64,000 bases of DNA from Luteitalea sp. TBR-22. GTDB taxonomy: Bacteria; Acidobacteriota; Vicinamibacteria; Vicinamibacterales; Vicinamibacteraceae. The stretch covers positions 2,254,501 to 2,318,500 of the forward strand of contig NZ_AP024452.1 in NCBI RefSeq assembly GCF_016865485.1, read 5' to 3'. The notes beneath the pieces are model-generated. The model had not been told where the DNA came from and did no database searches. It worked only from the letters and a program-made list of their open reading frames with translations. The position numbers and the translations under genes were made by a program. Of the stretch, positions 17,672 to 26,406 are shown in pieces (position 1 is the first letter of the stretch; each line of letters opens with the position of its first letter).

Positions 17672-18700
17672 ATGCGCGAAGCACTCACGTTCGCACCACA
17701 GAGTCCACCCTCGATGAGGGCGTTGGTACTGGACGCCTACGGCGCGCCGCTCCGGCAGACGCTCATCGAGCGGCCCGATCCGGGCCCCGGGGAAGCACTC
17801 GTACGCATTCACGCGAGTGGCCTCAATCCGCTGGACACGAAGATCCGCGCCGGGCGCGCCGACCACGCGCGGCATCCGCTCCCCGCCGTGCTCGGGCTCG
17901 ACATGGCCGGCGTCGTCGAGGCGGTGGGACCGGGTGTCGCCGAGTTCGGCCCGGGCGATGAGGTGTACGGCATGACCGGCGGGGTCGGCGGTCACCAGGG
18001 CTCCCTGGCGGAGTTCGCATCGGTCGACGCCGAACTGCTCGCGCGCAAGCCGACGACACTCACCAGTCGAGAAGCAGCCGCCCTGCCGCTGGTCGTCATC
18101 ACGGCCTGGGAAGGGCTGGTGGATCGAGCCCACGTCGGTGCAGGGCAGCGCGTGCTCGTCCACGGCGGTGCTGGCGGCATCGGTTCCGTGGCCATCCAGA
18201 TCGCCCGGGCACACGGCGCCGAAGTCTTTGCCACGGGCAAGGCGGCGCAGCAGGCCTTCATCGAAGGCCTCGGTGCGACCGCCATCGACTACACGACCAC
18301 GTCGGTGGAGCAGTACGTCGAGCGGTACACGGGCGGAGAAGGATTCGACGTCATCTTCGACACGGTGGGCGGGGCGACGCTCGACGCCTCGTTCGGAGCG
18401 GTGCGGGCGTACACCGGACACGTGGTCAGCGCGCTCGGCTGGGGCATCCACTCGCTGGCGCCCTTGTCGTTCCGCGGCGCGACCTACTCTGGCGTGTTCA
18501 CGCTATTGCCCCTGCTCACGGGAAAGGGGCGCGCGCACCACGGTGAGATCCTGCGGATGGCCGCCCGTTTGGTCGACGACGGGCGCCTCAGGCCTGTGCT
18601 CGACCCGAGGCGGCTCACATGGGACACGGTGGACGTCGGACTGGCGGCCATCGAAGACGGTTCTGCGACCGGCAAGCTCGTTGTCGACATCATGGTTTAG
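17672..18700 (+). CDS. Zinc-independent quinone oxidoreductase-like dehydrogenase (MDR family)
   Basis: 342 residues from ATG 17672; ATG 17714 (MRALVLDAYG) is an equally good start by alignment with the family. GroES-like domain with NPLDTKIRAG and PAVLGLDMAGVVEAVG, then a Rossmann fold with VLVHGGAGGIGSVAIQIARAHGA and FDVIFDTVGG. The zinc ligands of classical alcohol dehydrogenases are missing, as in quinone oxidoreductases. It would reduce a quinone or enone with NADPH. Last gene of the TetR-linked cluster. Confidence 0.87.
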   Translation: MREALTFAPQSPPSMRALVLDAYGAPLRQTLIERPDPGPGEALVRIHASGLNPLDTKIRAGRADHARHPLPAVLGLDMAGVVEAVGPGVAEFGPGDEVYGMTGGVGGHQGSLAEFASVDAELLARKPTTLTSREAAALPLVVITAWEGLVDRAHVGAGQRVLVHGGAGGIGSVAIQIARAHGAEVFATGKAAQQAFIEGLGATAIDYTTTSVEQYVERYTGGEGFDVIFDTVGGATLDASFGAVRAYTGHVVSALGWGIHSLAPLSFRGATYSGVFTLLPLLTGKGRAHHGEILRMAARLVDDGRLRPVLDPRRLTWDTVDVGLAAIEDGSATGKLVVDIMV

Positions 18701-18741
18701 CGCGGCGGCGCGGCACCGCCGGCGTATGGATCTGGCCGCCG

Positions 18742-19335
18742 CTACTCGCGGCCGCCCTTCCGCTGCAACTGCAGGTTCGTCAGCATCACCGGCTGGTCGC
18801 CGAGATTCTCGAGCACGATCGAGCCCTGCACCGTGTCCAGGGTGATGGTCGAGTACGCCGAGGCCAGGCCACGGCCCTGGCCGTTCCTGTCGATCTGCAA
18901 CTGGATCACCGTGAACGGATAGTCGGCAGAGCGCGGACGATCGGCGGCTTCGAGGAAGGACATGCCCTGATCGCTGGCGACGATGACGTGGCGCTCTCCG
19001 TTCTCGCCGCGCAACTCGGCCGCGTACCGAAGCTCGAACCCCTGGTCGCCTGGCGCGGCGAGGCGGCCTATCGACGGCGCCTGCTGGAGCGCTTCCTGGA
19101 GGCCGGCCGGGCCGCGCTCGGCGAAGGTGTCCATGAAGCGGTTCTTCTCCACCGTTGTCGAGAAGCGGTTGATGACGATTTCGACCGGGCCGAGCTCACC
19201 GGTCGGACCCGAGGCCGTGGCAGTGAAGCGCACCCCCTGGATGGCCTCGGGCTGAGCCATCGTCAACGTGAGGCCTGCCAGGCAGGCGGCGAAGGCGCCG
19301 ACAACACGGCGCTGGTGGTTGCGAGTCATGAACAT
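18742..19335 (-). CDS. Secreted protein of unknown function
   Basis: 197 residues with a signal peptide (VVGAFAACLAGLTLTMAQ). The mature protein is beta-rich (GVRFTATASGPTGELGPVEIVINRFST) and reads like small acidobacterial secreted proteins with a repeated strand pattern; I cannot assign a function. A GGAGAG lies just before the ATG. It ends 41 bp from the convergent dehydrogenase gene. Confidence 0.6.
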   Translation of the reverse strand: MFMTRNHQRRVVGAFAACLAGLTLTMAQPEAIQGVRFTATASGPTGELGPVEIVINRFSTTVEKNRFMDTFAERGPAGLQEALQQAPSIGRLAAPGDQGFELRYAAELRGENGERHVIVASDQGMSFLEAADRPRSADYPFTVIQLQIDRNGQGRGLASAYSTITLDTVQGSIVLENLGDQPVMLTNLQLQRKGGRE

Positions 19336-19555
19336 GGAAGCTCTCCCCGTGCTTGCACGAATAGGACGCAGTCGCCGGTCGGTCAGCTTGCGGCACCGTG
19401 ATTCCTGCGGGCATGAGTTCGGGTCATACGCACCCCGCTCTGGCGGAGGGACCTCTGCAGGTTTCGGAACCGGGTTTCTCCCCAGTCATGGAGGAACAGG
19501 GGAGGCAGCGGGATCCGGTGTCCGGCCGCCGTGATGTCAAGACCGGTCCACAGCG
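19336..19555. other. Intergenic stretch with a GC-rich repeat also found in the att region
   Basis: At about 19476-19520 it carries a CCCCAGTCATGGAGGA / GGGGAGGC stretch very similar to ones beside the att cores (around 26290, 29980 and 35030). Here it has no adjacent tmRNA fragment. Confidence 0.45.
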
Positions 19556-20878
19556 TCACGGCATGGTTGCCACGGCCCAGTAGCCTGACCGATGCGTGGC
19601 GGTGGCGCCCTTGCGTTTCACCTTGACTGTCACGCGGCGGTACGTGCCGTCCATCTCACCCCGCGCCGGTGTGTACGCGAGCAGGTAGTGCGACGCCTGA
19701 TCCCCGGCAATCCGCTTCGCGATCCGCTCGACGTTGTTGGTGTTCTCGAGGAGCAGACCGCCGGTCTCCTTCGCGAGGCGCGCGAGCGAGGCGGTGCCAT
19801 CCGAGCGGACGAGGTCGGCCTGCTTCTCCAGGTCACGCGTCCACGCGCCCTGTGACCGCCCCTCGTCGCCGAGCGCCACCCGGCCGGCATAGTCCTGCTC
19901 ACGCGCGGTCGCCGCCACGGCGCTGTGAGCACGGAGACCTGCGGCGTCCACCGGATAGAAGGTCACGCCGGCGCGATTGGCGGCCGCGACCATCGTGTCG
20001 AACAGCGTGCGCGCCTGGTCCGAGAGCGGGAGTCCTTCCGAGAACAGGACCACCGCCTTGCGGCCCGTCAGGCCTGACATGCCGGTGGCGATGGCACGGA
20101 GTCCCACCGCCGCCATCTGCCCCTGCACGTCGCGCGTGTACCGCTCGTAGGTCTCCGCCATGCGCATTTCCATCGCGTACAGCAGGCGCTCCGGCCCGGC
20201 GCCATTCAGCAGCCGCTGGCGGGTCGCGAAGTCCTGTGCGCCTCCGCGTGACTCGGCGCCGACAGTAGGGGAGACGCTCGGGTCGAGATCGATGCCGGTC
20301 CTCGTCGACTGCGTCGCGCTCGCGTCCTTGACCACCATGGGCCGCTGCGCCAGCGCCGACAGCGCCGTCCTGGCCGCGGTCCGGTCCTGCGTGAAGTCCT
20401 GCGCGATGTGCAAGCGGTGCTCGAGCGCGAACAGCCCCACCCAGTCGCGCGTCGGCATGCCGGCCAGCATGGCGTCGGCGACGCGTGCGGCCATGGCGCG
20501 CGCCTCGGGAGACAACTGGTCGAAGACGAAGGCGACGACCGACGGCGGCTCCCCGGCGTCTGCTCCGGGGCTGGCGACAAGTGGAGTTCCGGCCACCGCG
20601 CTCGGGATTGCCGGCTCACGTGGACTGGTCCCCGCCGTTGATGCATCGAGGGCACGACCGCCGGGGCCGAAGATCGCCGTGATCGTCTGGCGCGCCCCAT
20701 CTTCACTGAGTTCGAAGTCCGTCGGGGTGAGGTCGCGTACGGGTATACCCTTGCCGTCGCGGACCACCACGTCGAAAAGAATCGTCGTCGTCGCGCTACG
20801 CAGCGCCGGCTGCTGCGCTGACGGCATGACGACCGTCGAAGCCCACACGCACACGACGACGAGTGTGATTCGCCCCAT
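19556..20878 (-). CDS. Exported VWFA-related Acidobacterial domain protein
   Basis: 440 residues with a signal peptide (VVCVWASTVVMPSAQ). The acidobacterial VWFA family shows in the N-terminal sandwich (ILFDVVVRDGKGIPVRDLTPTDFEL, read in parts, with SEDGARQTI), the A-domain core (SVVAFVFDQLSPEA), RKAVVLFSEGLPLSD and the terminal HYLLAYTP...RRVTVKVKRKG. The metal-ion adhesion site here is degenerate: the usual DxSxS reads FDQLS. Extracytoplasmic; probably binds proteins or cell-wall material. Not part of an operon. Confidence 0.82.
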   Translation of the reverse strand: MGRITLVVVCVWASTVVMPSAQQPALRSATTTILFDVVVRDGKGIPVRDLTPTDFELSEDGARQTITAIFGPGGRALDASTAGTSPREPAIPSAVAGTPLVASPGADAGEPPSVVAFVFDQLSPEARAMAARVADAMLAGMPTRDWVGLFALEHRLHIAQDFTQDRTAARTALSALAQRPMVVKDASATQSTRTGIDLDPSVSPTVGAESRGGAQDFATRQRLLNGAGPERLLYAMEMRMAETYERYTRDVQGQMAAVGLRAIATGMSGLTGRKAVVLFSEGLPLSDQARTLFDTMVAAANRAGVTFYPVDAAGLRAHSAVAATAREQDYAGRVALGDEGRSQGAWTRDLEKQADLVRSDGTASLARLAKETGGLLLENTNNVERIAKRIAGDQASHYLLAYTPARGEMDGTYRRVTVKVKRKGATATHRSGYWAVATMP

Positions 20879-21054
20879 GGCTCCCTCTCTGAGCGGATTG
20901 TTGGCTCAGGATAACCGGAGCGCAGCCTCGGGAACCCTGCGCCCCAGTGGCTGAGATGTGCGACCGCAGCCGCCCGAATGCCCGTCACCGCCGTTCGGCG
21001 AGTTCCTGCGGGCGATCGATGCTGCCGCGCAAGAGGCCTTCGACCTGCACTGCA

Positions 21055-21316
21055 TCAGGGCCACTTCAGCAGCGCCAGGTCACCGGCGATGAGCGCCTCC
21101 TTCGCCCGCGTCCAGCGCTTCAGTTGGCGTTCACGTGCCCGCGCTCGAAGGGTGTCAGGGTGTCGTTCGGCGTACACGAGCGTGACCGGAAGGCGCTGAC
21201 TCGTGAAGCCCTGAGGCCTCGCCGGCCTGGTGGGTAAGGACACGCGCGACCACATCGCTCGTCTCGCCGACGTAGAGCGAGTCGTCAGCACAGCGCAGGA
21301 TGTAGACGTAGTGCAC
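21055..21316 (-). pseudogene. Frameshifted GIY-YIG endonuclease (copy 2)
   Basis: Same gene as 29218-29481, beginning at GTG 21316. The C-terminal half (GFTSQRLPVTLVYAERHPD, RERQLKRWTRAKEALIAGD) is in one frame and the GIY-YIG half in another. One extra C near 21207, where the intact copies have GAAGCCTGAGG, accounts for the shift. It is followed by the same palindromic repeat and att core as the intact copies. Confidence 0.75.
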
Positions 21317-21433
21317 GGTGGGACGACAATGGCATCGTCGTCGGGGATAGGGGAAGCCCTTAGACTCTGACGCAGGGCGTCCTCGCTCAGGGCGTCGCCG
21401 GCTCGCCGGAGGCGAGACGGTGGGCGAGTCGAA

Positions 21434-21456
21434 TGGTGGAGGCGGCGGGAGTCGAA
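21434..21456 (-). repeat. att core 1: copy of the tmRNA 3' end (23 bp)
   Basis: Identical to the last 23 bases of the tmRNA gene (complement of 59469-59491) and in the same orientation. It includes the CCA end and acceptor strand but the T-arm is cut off. Read as an attachment-site scar marking the left edge of the accessory region. Confidence 0.75.
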
Positions 21457-21515
21457 TGACGCGATGTTAAGCCACTGACGCACAACGACTTCCATGTTAT
21501 TGCTGCTGAGATACG

Positions 21516-21536
21516 TACCCCCAGAAATACCCCCAC
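21516..21536. repeat. Two ATACCCCCA-type direct repeats
   Basis: GTACCCCCAG at 21515-21524 and AATACCCCCA at 21527-21536. Similar repeats stand at 25964-25973 and 25982-25992, near the other end of this segment. Runs of this kind are typical of arm-binding sites of P4-like integrases; no such integrase gene remains here. Confidence 0.5.
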
Positions 21537-21763
21537 ACTCGGCTTGATGTGTCCCGCCAGTAGGTGGGACGCCCACAACGCCTTTGTCCCAAAGACTTCC
21601 ACGACATTCGTTGTTGCCGACTGCATTCACGCTTCGATGACACATCGAGCAAAACTCGAAGCCCTGACACCGATCCAGACTTCGCTCACGCTGCGCGTGA
21701 GCTTCGATTAGGCGGAACAGACCAGCTTCAGCTCCTTATTGAGCCACTCGTGTCCGCGGCGAT

Positions 21764-22222
21764 TCAGTTCTTCTTGCGCGCTGCCTGGAGCTTTGTCCAC
21801 GACTCCGGCGAGAAGGTGGTGTTGAAGAACTTGATCTTGCCATCTTGAATGACGGCGTCCTGCTTGACTTCGAGCGGTGAGACGCCAAGCTTCTGCCAGT
21901 CATCTCGATAGACCGTGCCAGACCAAACCAGCTTATTGCCCTGTGCCTGCCGCGTGGCTGCCTCCTCACGCTGCTGCCGGTCGATTTGATCGGTGACCCA
22001 CCCGCGAATCTGCTCCTTGCCGACAAGCACCCGACCGCTCGACGTGCCCACCACGGCATCGTCGGCAAACAGCGCCATCACCGCACCCGCGTCACGCGCT
22101 GCAAGAGCCGCTTCACGAGCCCTCAGTATCGACTCGCCGTCTCCACCCTGCGCTTGAGCAAGCCATCCAAGCCCGACCGTGACGGCCAGGCACGCCCACA
22201 GCGTGTGACGTCGTCGTGCCAT
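21764..22222 (-). CDS. Secreted NTF2-like (SnoaL/DUF4440-type) protein
   Basis: 152 residues from ATG 22222, with signal peptide LWACLAVTVGLGWLAQA. The mature part follows the NTF2-like fold: ILRAREAALAARDAGAVMALFADDAV, VLVGKEQIRGWV, then paired strands VWSGTVYRDDW and AVIQDGKIKFFNTTFS. In this superfamily the cone-shaped pocket binds small molecules or acts in catalysis; no catalytic residues are evident. It is the first gene inside the accessory region. Confidence 0.75.
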   Translation of the reverse strand: MARRRHTLWACLAVTVGLGWLAQAQGGDGESILRAREAALAARDAGAVMALFADDAVVGTSSGRVLVGKEQIRGWVTDQIDRQQREEAATRQAQGNKLVWSGTVYRDDWQKLGVSPLEVKQDAVIQDGKIKFFNTTFSPESWTKLQAARKKN

Positions 22223-22507
22223 CGCAAACCTCCTTCGGACAGTCGGCTGACGGGCCAAATGAGCCGCGCGCGTGAACTCGACGGTCGGAACGCCGCTACA
22301 GCGCCTATGAGTGGCCTCCGACTGGAAGGGCGAGCACACCCGTGAGCGTGGTGGCGACGGACACACGCAAGGCAGCCCCAGACGTTACTGGTTCGTAGCC
22401 ACAGCATGCCACACCCTCATCGATCCCTCGAAGTGGTCAGGCCCCACTTTCACGACAGTCGTCGGCGGGCAGCGCGACGGACGACCTATAATGCGATGTA
22501 GCCCCTG

Positions 22508-23704
22508 GTGACCATGATGTTTGCCGATGCCCTGGAAGATGGCTGGCGGCGCGTGTATCTGGCGGGGATCCTGCTGGCGATAGCGGCCGTGCGGGCTGGC
22601 GCACAGGATGTCTCTGGCAAGAATTCCGCGTGGGCTCGCGCCGTAGACGCCTACCTCGCGGGTGCAGAGGACAGTGTGCCCTCCGTCTTGCGCCTGTCGA
22701 CTGAGGAGGTCACGATCCAGTCGCGCGAAGCGCTCGACGCGTGGATGGCGTCGGCCCGAGCTGCCGAAGTCGGCGTGAACGCGCACGACGAGCGGCGCCT
22801 TGCCATTCGCCGGGTGCAGGCGGCGGCACTGCTCCCACTGGAAATCCTGTCATTGCTGTCGACGCGCATGCGCCTGCTTCCACCCATGAAGGCGTACGAG
22901 ACCGCTGCGATGGAGGCATGGAAGCAACTCGGTGATGACGACCTGACCGACCCGCTGCGATCAGGCGCCGAGGAACGCGCGCGGCAGCGACGATTCAGGA
23001 CGTGGTGGCAGATTGCGTACCTGCAGTTCCTGATGAACAACGCTCGCTACGGAGACTTCAAGGCACATGCGCAGCAGGTCCGGCTGGCCGAGGGCGATGT
23101 AGCCCCGCGCGTCGAGGTCTTTCTCCTGAGGGGGATGGTCGAGGAGTCGATCGCGCGCCTGCCGGCGGCGGAGGCCGTGCGTCGCGACAACGAGGAGATC
23201 GAGCCGGAGTCGCGGCTGCGCCGCATGACCCGAACCCTCGAGGACGCCGCGGGCTGGTATCGACGTGTCCTCGCGAACGCGCCGGCCCACCTAGAGGCGA
23301 CGTTGCACCTCGGCCGGGTATTGGTCGACCTCAAGCAGCCACAGGAGGCGCTCCGCACGTTGCAGCCGCTGCTCACGAGCCCGTACGGCACGACCCATTG
23401 CGCGCTTGCATCGCTGTTCGCGGGTGAGGCGCACGAGATGCTCCGCGCGAATGACGACGCCGCGATGGCCTATGCGCATGCCGCGAGCCTGAGCGACGTA
23501 CGGCAGTCGGCTCTCGTCGCCCTCATGCAACTGGCGGTAAGGGCGGGCGATGTCGCCACGGGCGCTCGACTCATCGGACACTTCGCCGAGCGGACACCCC
23601 TCGCCGCGCTCGATGGGCCTGACGCGTGGAGTGTGTACCTGCGCGGGCGTCGGCAGAACGTCAACGCAGTGCTGCGGCCGCTGCGCGAGGCGATGGTGCC
23701 GTGA
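22508..23704 (+). CDS. Exported TPR-like protein, first gene of a TPR-VWFA pair (copy C)
   Basis: 398 residues; GTG 22508 or the ATGs at 22514/22517 could be the start. Signal peptide AGILLAIAAVRAGAQ. The rest is helical with tetratricopeptide-like pairs (WYRRVLANAPAHLEATLHLGRVLVDLKQPQEALRTL, read in parts; FAGEAHEMLRANDDAAMAYAHAA). It shares order and the ending WSVYLRGRRQNVNAVLRPLRE with 27047 and 35781 but is strongly diverged. Its stop overlaps the GTG of the VWFA gene (GTGA), so translation is coupled. No known family name fits. Confidence 0.7.
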   Translation: MTMMFADALEDGWRRVYLAGILLAIAAVRAGAQDVSGKNSAWARAVDAYLAGAEDSVPSVLRLSTEEVTIQSREALDAWMASARAAEVGVNAHDERRLAIRRVQAAALLPLEILSLLSTRMRLLPPMKAYETAAMEAWKQLGDDDLTDPLRSGAEERARQRRFRTWWQIAYLQFLMNNARYGDFKAHAQQVRLAEGDVAPRVEVFLLRGMVEESIARLPAAEAVRRDNEEIEPESRLRRMTRTLEDAAGWYRRVLANAPAHLEATLHLGRVLVDLKQPQEALRTLQPLLTSPYGTTHCALASLFAGEAHEMLRANDDAAMAYAHAASLSDVRQSALVALMQLAVRAGDVATGARLIGHFAERTPLAALDGPDAWSVYLRGRRQNVNAVLRPLREAMVP

Positions 23705-24657
23705 GACCGAAGCGGGCATCGACTGCCACCATCGTCGTCGCGAGCCTGATTGCGGCCACGAGCGGGCCTGCGATGCGCCTGACCGCGCAGGAACCGGCCC
23801 CGCTATTTCGTGCCGTGGTGGAAGTGGTGACAATCGACGCCTTCGTGCACCTGGACGGCCAGCCGCTCGCCGGACTCGTTCCGGCAGACTTCATCGTGCG
23901 CGACAACGGCGTCGAGCAACGCATCAACGCGATTGGTACGACCGACAGCGCGCACGTCATCATCGGCCTCGACCTGAGTGGCAGCGTGGATGGAGACGTG
24001 CTACGGCAACTGCGCAATGCCGTGCGGGCCGTGACGGGCCAGCTCACGGCTCGGGACCGACTGTCGCTGTTCACCTTTGACGATCGGCTGCGCGTGCTGG
24101 CCCGGGCCGAGGTGCCCGATGTCAAGCTCGACCACGTGCTCGAGGGGATGGCCGCGACGGGCTCGACGACATTGCACGACGCCGTGGTCCTGGGCAGCAT
24201 GCTGGCCAGGATCGACCAGCGGCCGGCGGCCTTCCTGTTGTTCACCGACGGCGCAGATACCTCGAGCTGGAACACCGTCACCAGGGCGACCGCGGTCCTG
24301 CAGCGCACCGATGTCGTGGTCTATCCGGTAGGGGCGGGGTTGCCGACGACGATGATCACCCCATCGACCACCGTGTACTTCCAGCATCCTTCATGGGTCG
24401 CCCCGACGCCTGGCGACTCCTTACGGATGCTGCAGGTGCTGGCCGACATCACGGGCGGCGAGTTCCTCCGTGTTCGCCGGGACGCTCGTCTTGCGGAGAC
24501 GTTCGCCTCCATCCTGGCTCGGTACCGTCAGCGTTACCTGCTGTCGTTCACCCCGACCGGTGTCGGCAAGCGCGGGTGGCATCGCCTCGATGTCCGCCTG
24601 CGCAATCGAGCGGGGACCGTCGTCGCGCGCGAGGGGTACATCGCCAGGAATCCCTGA
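23701..24657 (+). CDS. Exported VWFA-domain protein, second gene of the pair (copy C)
   Basis: 318 residues from GTG 23701, which overlaps the TPR stop by four bases. A signal peptide precedes VEVVTIDAFVHLDGQPLAGL. The VWFA fold has an intact metal-ion site: IIGLDLSGSVDGD (DxSxS), the Thr in TGSTTLHD and LFTDGADTSSW. The C-terminus is YRQRYLLSFTPTG, GWHRLDVRLRNRAGTV, as in TIGR03436-type acidobacterial proteins. About two thirds identical in appearance to 28261 and 36995. Extracytoplasmic, partner probably the TPR protein. Confidence 0.83.
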   Translation: MRPKRASTATIVVASLIAATSGPAMRLTAQEPAPLFRAVVEVVTIDAFVHLDGQPLAGLVPADFIVRDNGVEQRINAIGTTDSAHVIIGLDLSGSVDGDVLRQLRNAVRAVTGQLTARDRLSLFTFDDRLRVLARAEVPDVKLDHVLEGMAATGSTTLHDAVVLGSMLARIDQRPAAFLLFTDGADTSSWNTVTRATAVLQRTDVVVYPVGAGLPTTMITPSTTVYFQHPSWVAPTPGDSLRMLQVLADITGGEFLRVRRDARLAETFASILARYRQRYLLSFTPTGVGKRGWHRLDVRLRNRAGTVVAREGYIARNP

Positions 24658-25053
24658 CCGCGCGGCTGTCACTCACGAGCGGCCGTGGCGGGTCTACGTC
24701 GTTGGTCAAGTGAACCCGTCACGGACGACAAGGGAGGCACTGCGGAGCGCTACGACGCGCATCGTGCTTCCCCGAGCGGTGCATCCACTGCCCCTGTGGT
24801 TGGAGGTCGGCGTCGCACGCTTCGCCATGGCCGCGGAGCGCGTGCCCACGGGTGCGACGAGATGCGGAGTCCTTGGTCGTCAACTGGCGGACGGCGACCA
24901 CGCAACCCTCGTATGCCACCGGCGTCGCCTCGGCAGTGGCGTTCGTGGGCCGGTGAACGCGCCTGCGCAGACCGTGCTGTCCGTGCTGTATTGACGACGT
25001 ATATACATCTCCGCTAGAGTCAGGGTGGGTGGTCACTGCACCCGGGAGATCCC
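24658..25053. other. Intergenic stretch before the TacA-like gene
   Basis: No convincing gene. The final 65 bp hold the promoter of the toxin-antitoxin pair (24991-25020). Confidence 0.5.
24991..25020 (+). promoter_or_regulatory. Promoter and palindrome of the TacA/TacT-like pair
   Basis: -35 TTGACG (24991-24996), 18-bp spacer, -10 TAGAGT (25015-25020). An 8-bp palindrome GTATATAC (24999-25006) sits in the spacer, a good place for binding by the RHH antitoxin. The region is far more AT-rich than its surroundings. Confidence 0.55.
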
Positions 25054-25335
25054 ATGGCGAACGCCGCATCCTGCCCGCGCACGAGCATCAGCCTCCGCAT
25101 TCCCGACGACCAGCGCGCTCTGATCGACCGCGCCGCTGAGGCGTCCGGCAAGGACCGCACCGCGTTCATGCTCGACGCCGCGACCCGCGAGGCGACGACC
25201 GTGCTGCTCGATCAACGCTATTTCCGGCTGGACGCGGATGCGTGGGCCACGTTCACGGCCCTGCTGGATGCGCGGCCGACGCCGAACCCGCGGCTCAAGA
25301 AACTGCTGGCTACCAAAGCCCCTTGGGAGCGATGA
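25054..25335 (+). CDS. DUF1778 (TacA-like) RHH antitoxin
   Basis: 93 residues. An N-terminal ribbon-helix-helix (SISLRIPDDQRALIDRAAEASGKDRTAFML, read in parts) typical of DUF1778, then a C-terminal tail (DQRYFRLDADAWATFTALLD) that in TacA proteins wraps the acetyltransferase. It would bind its own promoter and neutralise the downstream GNAT toxin. Stop and start of the two genes overlap as ATGA. Confidence 0.9.
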   Translation: MANAASCPRTSISLRIPDDQRALIDRAAEASGKDRTAFMLDAATREATTVLLDQRYFRLDADAWATFTALLDARPTPNPRLKKLLATKAPWER

Positions 25336-25841
25336 ATCGGGACGCCGACGTGGGCGCTCCAGAGCACCTGGACGCACATCACGACATCGCGGCGTTCGAT
25401 TCCGGCACGCCCGATCTGGACCTCTGGTTGAAACGGCGCGCGTTGACCAACGAAGCGCTCGGCGCGTCCCGTACCTACGTCGTCTGCGCATCCGGTCGCG
25501 TGGTCGGCTTCTATGCCCTGGCCACCGGCGCCGTGGCCCACGAGGCCGTGACCGGGCGCGTGCGGCGGAACATGCCGGATCCGATCCCCGTGATGGTGCT
25601 CGCGCGGCTGGCGGTGGACCGGGCCTACCAGGGCCGCGGGCTGGGGCGGGCGTTGTTGCGCGACGCGCTGCTGCGCACCCTGCAGGCGGCCGAGATTGTG
25701 GGCATCCGCGCCGTGCTTGTCCACGCCCTCTCGCCGTCGGCCAAGCAGTTCTACCTGCAGGCGGGTTTCACGGAGGCCCCGGTGAGTCCGATGACGCTGC
25801 TGGTGACGCTGACTGACGTGGCAGGTCGCGTACGTTCTTGA
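25332..25841 (+). CDS. GNAT acetyltransferase toxin (TacT-like)
   Basis: 169 residues from ATG 25332, overlapping the antitoxin stop. GNAT fold: SRTYVVCASGRVVGFYAL, the acceptor strand PVMVLARLAVDRAYQGRGLG with the acetyl-CoA loop (QGRGLGRALL), and AKQFYLQAGFTEAP with the conserved Tyr. TacT-type toxins acetylate aminoacyl-tRNA and stop translation. The typical order of antitoxin before toxin is kept. Confidence 0.9.
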   Translation: MNRDADVGAPEHLDAHHDIAAFDSGTPDLDLWLKRRALTNEALGASRTYVVCASGRVVGFYALATGAVAHEAVTGRVRRNMPDPIPVMVLARLAVDRAYQGRGLGRALLRDALLRTLQAAEIVGIRAVLVHALSPSAKQFYLQAGFTEAPVSPMTLLVTLTDVAGRVRS

Positions 25842-25946
25842 GCTCGCTTCGCTGGACGCTGACGCCGTGTAAGACATCGGCGCTGAGGCGGGTCCTAGAG
25901 GATCGGCAGGGCGTGAGCGACTGGACTCGTGGGCAGGTCGGCTGGT

Positions 25947-26024
25947 CGATACCCCAGGGTATCGATACCCCCAAATCGTCGGATACCCCCAGAAGTACCT
26001 CCGCGGCGCACGGGTGCGCCGCGG
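25947..26024. repeat. Palindromes and ATACCCCCA direct repeats
   Basis: CGATACCC-CA-GGGTATCG at 25947-25964; GATACCCCCA at 25964-25973 and GGATACCCCCAG at 25981-25992; and an 11-bp perfect inverted repeat at 26001-26024 with arms CCGCGGCGCAC and a 2-base centre. Read as the recombinase arm region of a lost integrase. Confidence 0.5.
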
Positions 26025-26100
26025 ACGATGGCAGCGACACGCGCAGCCGACCGACCAGTAACCCGTGAATTGTTGGGGTTTTCGTGAAGCAGAGCCGGAC

Positions 26101-26120
26101 GTCCATGGAACACCATGGAC
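26101..26120. repeat. Perfect inverted repeat before att core 2
   Basis: GTCCATGG-AACA-CCATGGAC, 8-bp arms and a 4-base loop, 23 bp from the att core. It is in the same relative place as hairpins beside the other cores. Confidence 0.55.
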
Positions 26121-26143
26121 GCCTGCGGACAGCTCTGGACGAC

Positions 26144-26168
26144 TGGTGGAGGCGGCGGGAGTCGAACC
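26144..26168 (-). repeat. att core 2: copy of the tmRNA 3' end (25 bp)
   Basis: Identical to the last 25 bases of ssrA. The following roughly 70 bp (GGTTGACTCTCAGCCGTGCA and onward) are shared with cores 3 and 4 but not with ssrA, so they belong to the inserted elements. Confidence 0.8.
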
Positions 26169-26406
26169 GGTTGACTCTCAGCCGTGCAAGTCATTGCAGG
26201 CGCGCAGCTTCTGGTGCTAACCCCTGCAAGTGCCACAGTTAGCCCATTCTCCGTGAGTGCACCCCAGTTCACCGCAGTCCTCCCGAGTCCCCCCCAGTCG
26301 GGGAGGGATAGGGGAGGCCGCGGGAGCCCGTTCCCGCCGCCGGACCGGAGTGGAGCGCGGCACGCTCGGGTCACGAGGCGAGCGGTACAATCAGCACGGC
26401 GACGCC

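Larger units (their letters stand above)
21317..21763. other. Intergenic stretch with hairpin, att core and ATACCCCCA repeats
   Basis: No gene. In order: a palindromic repeat with CTCGCC-GGA-GGCGAG (21402-21416), the tmRNA-derived core at 21434, and two ATACCCCCA-like direct repeats (21516-21524, 21527-21536). Confidence 0.6.
25842..26406. other. Non-coding junction with palindromes, ATACCCCCA repeats and att core 2
   Basis: No gene. Holds three perfect inverted repeats (25947-25964, 26001-26024, 26101-26120), two ATACCCCCA repeats (25964-25973, 25982-25992), the att core at 26144, and beyond it a run of CCCCAGT-like motifs (about 26260-26300). Confidence 0.6.

Noticed and set aside
23626-23700. 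Upstream ATG start for the copy-C VWFA protein
   Set aside because: It lies inside the TPR gene; the GTGA overlap at 23701 is conserved in the two other pairs.
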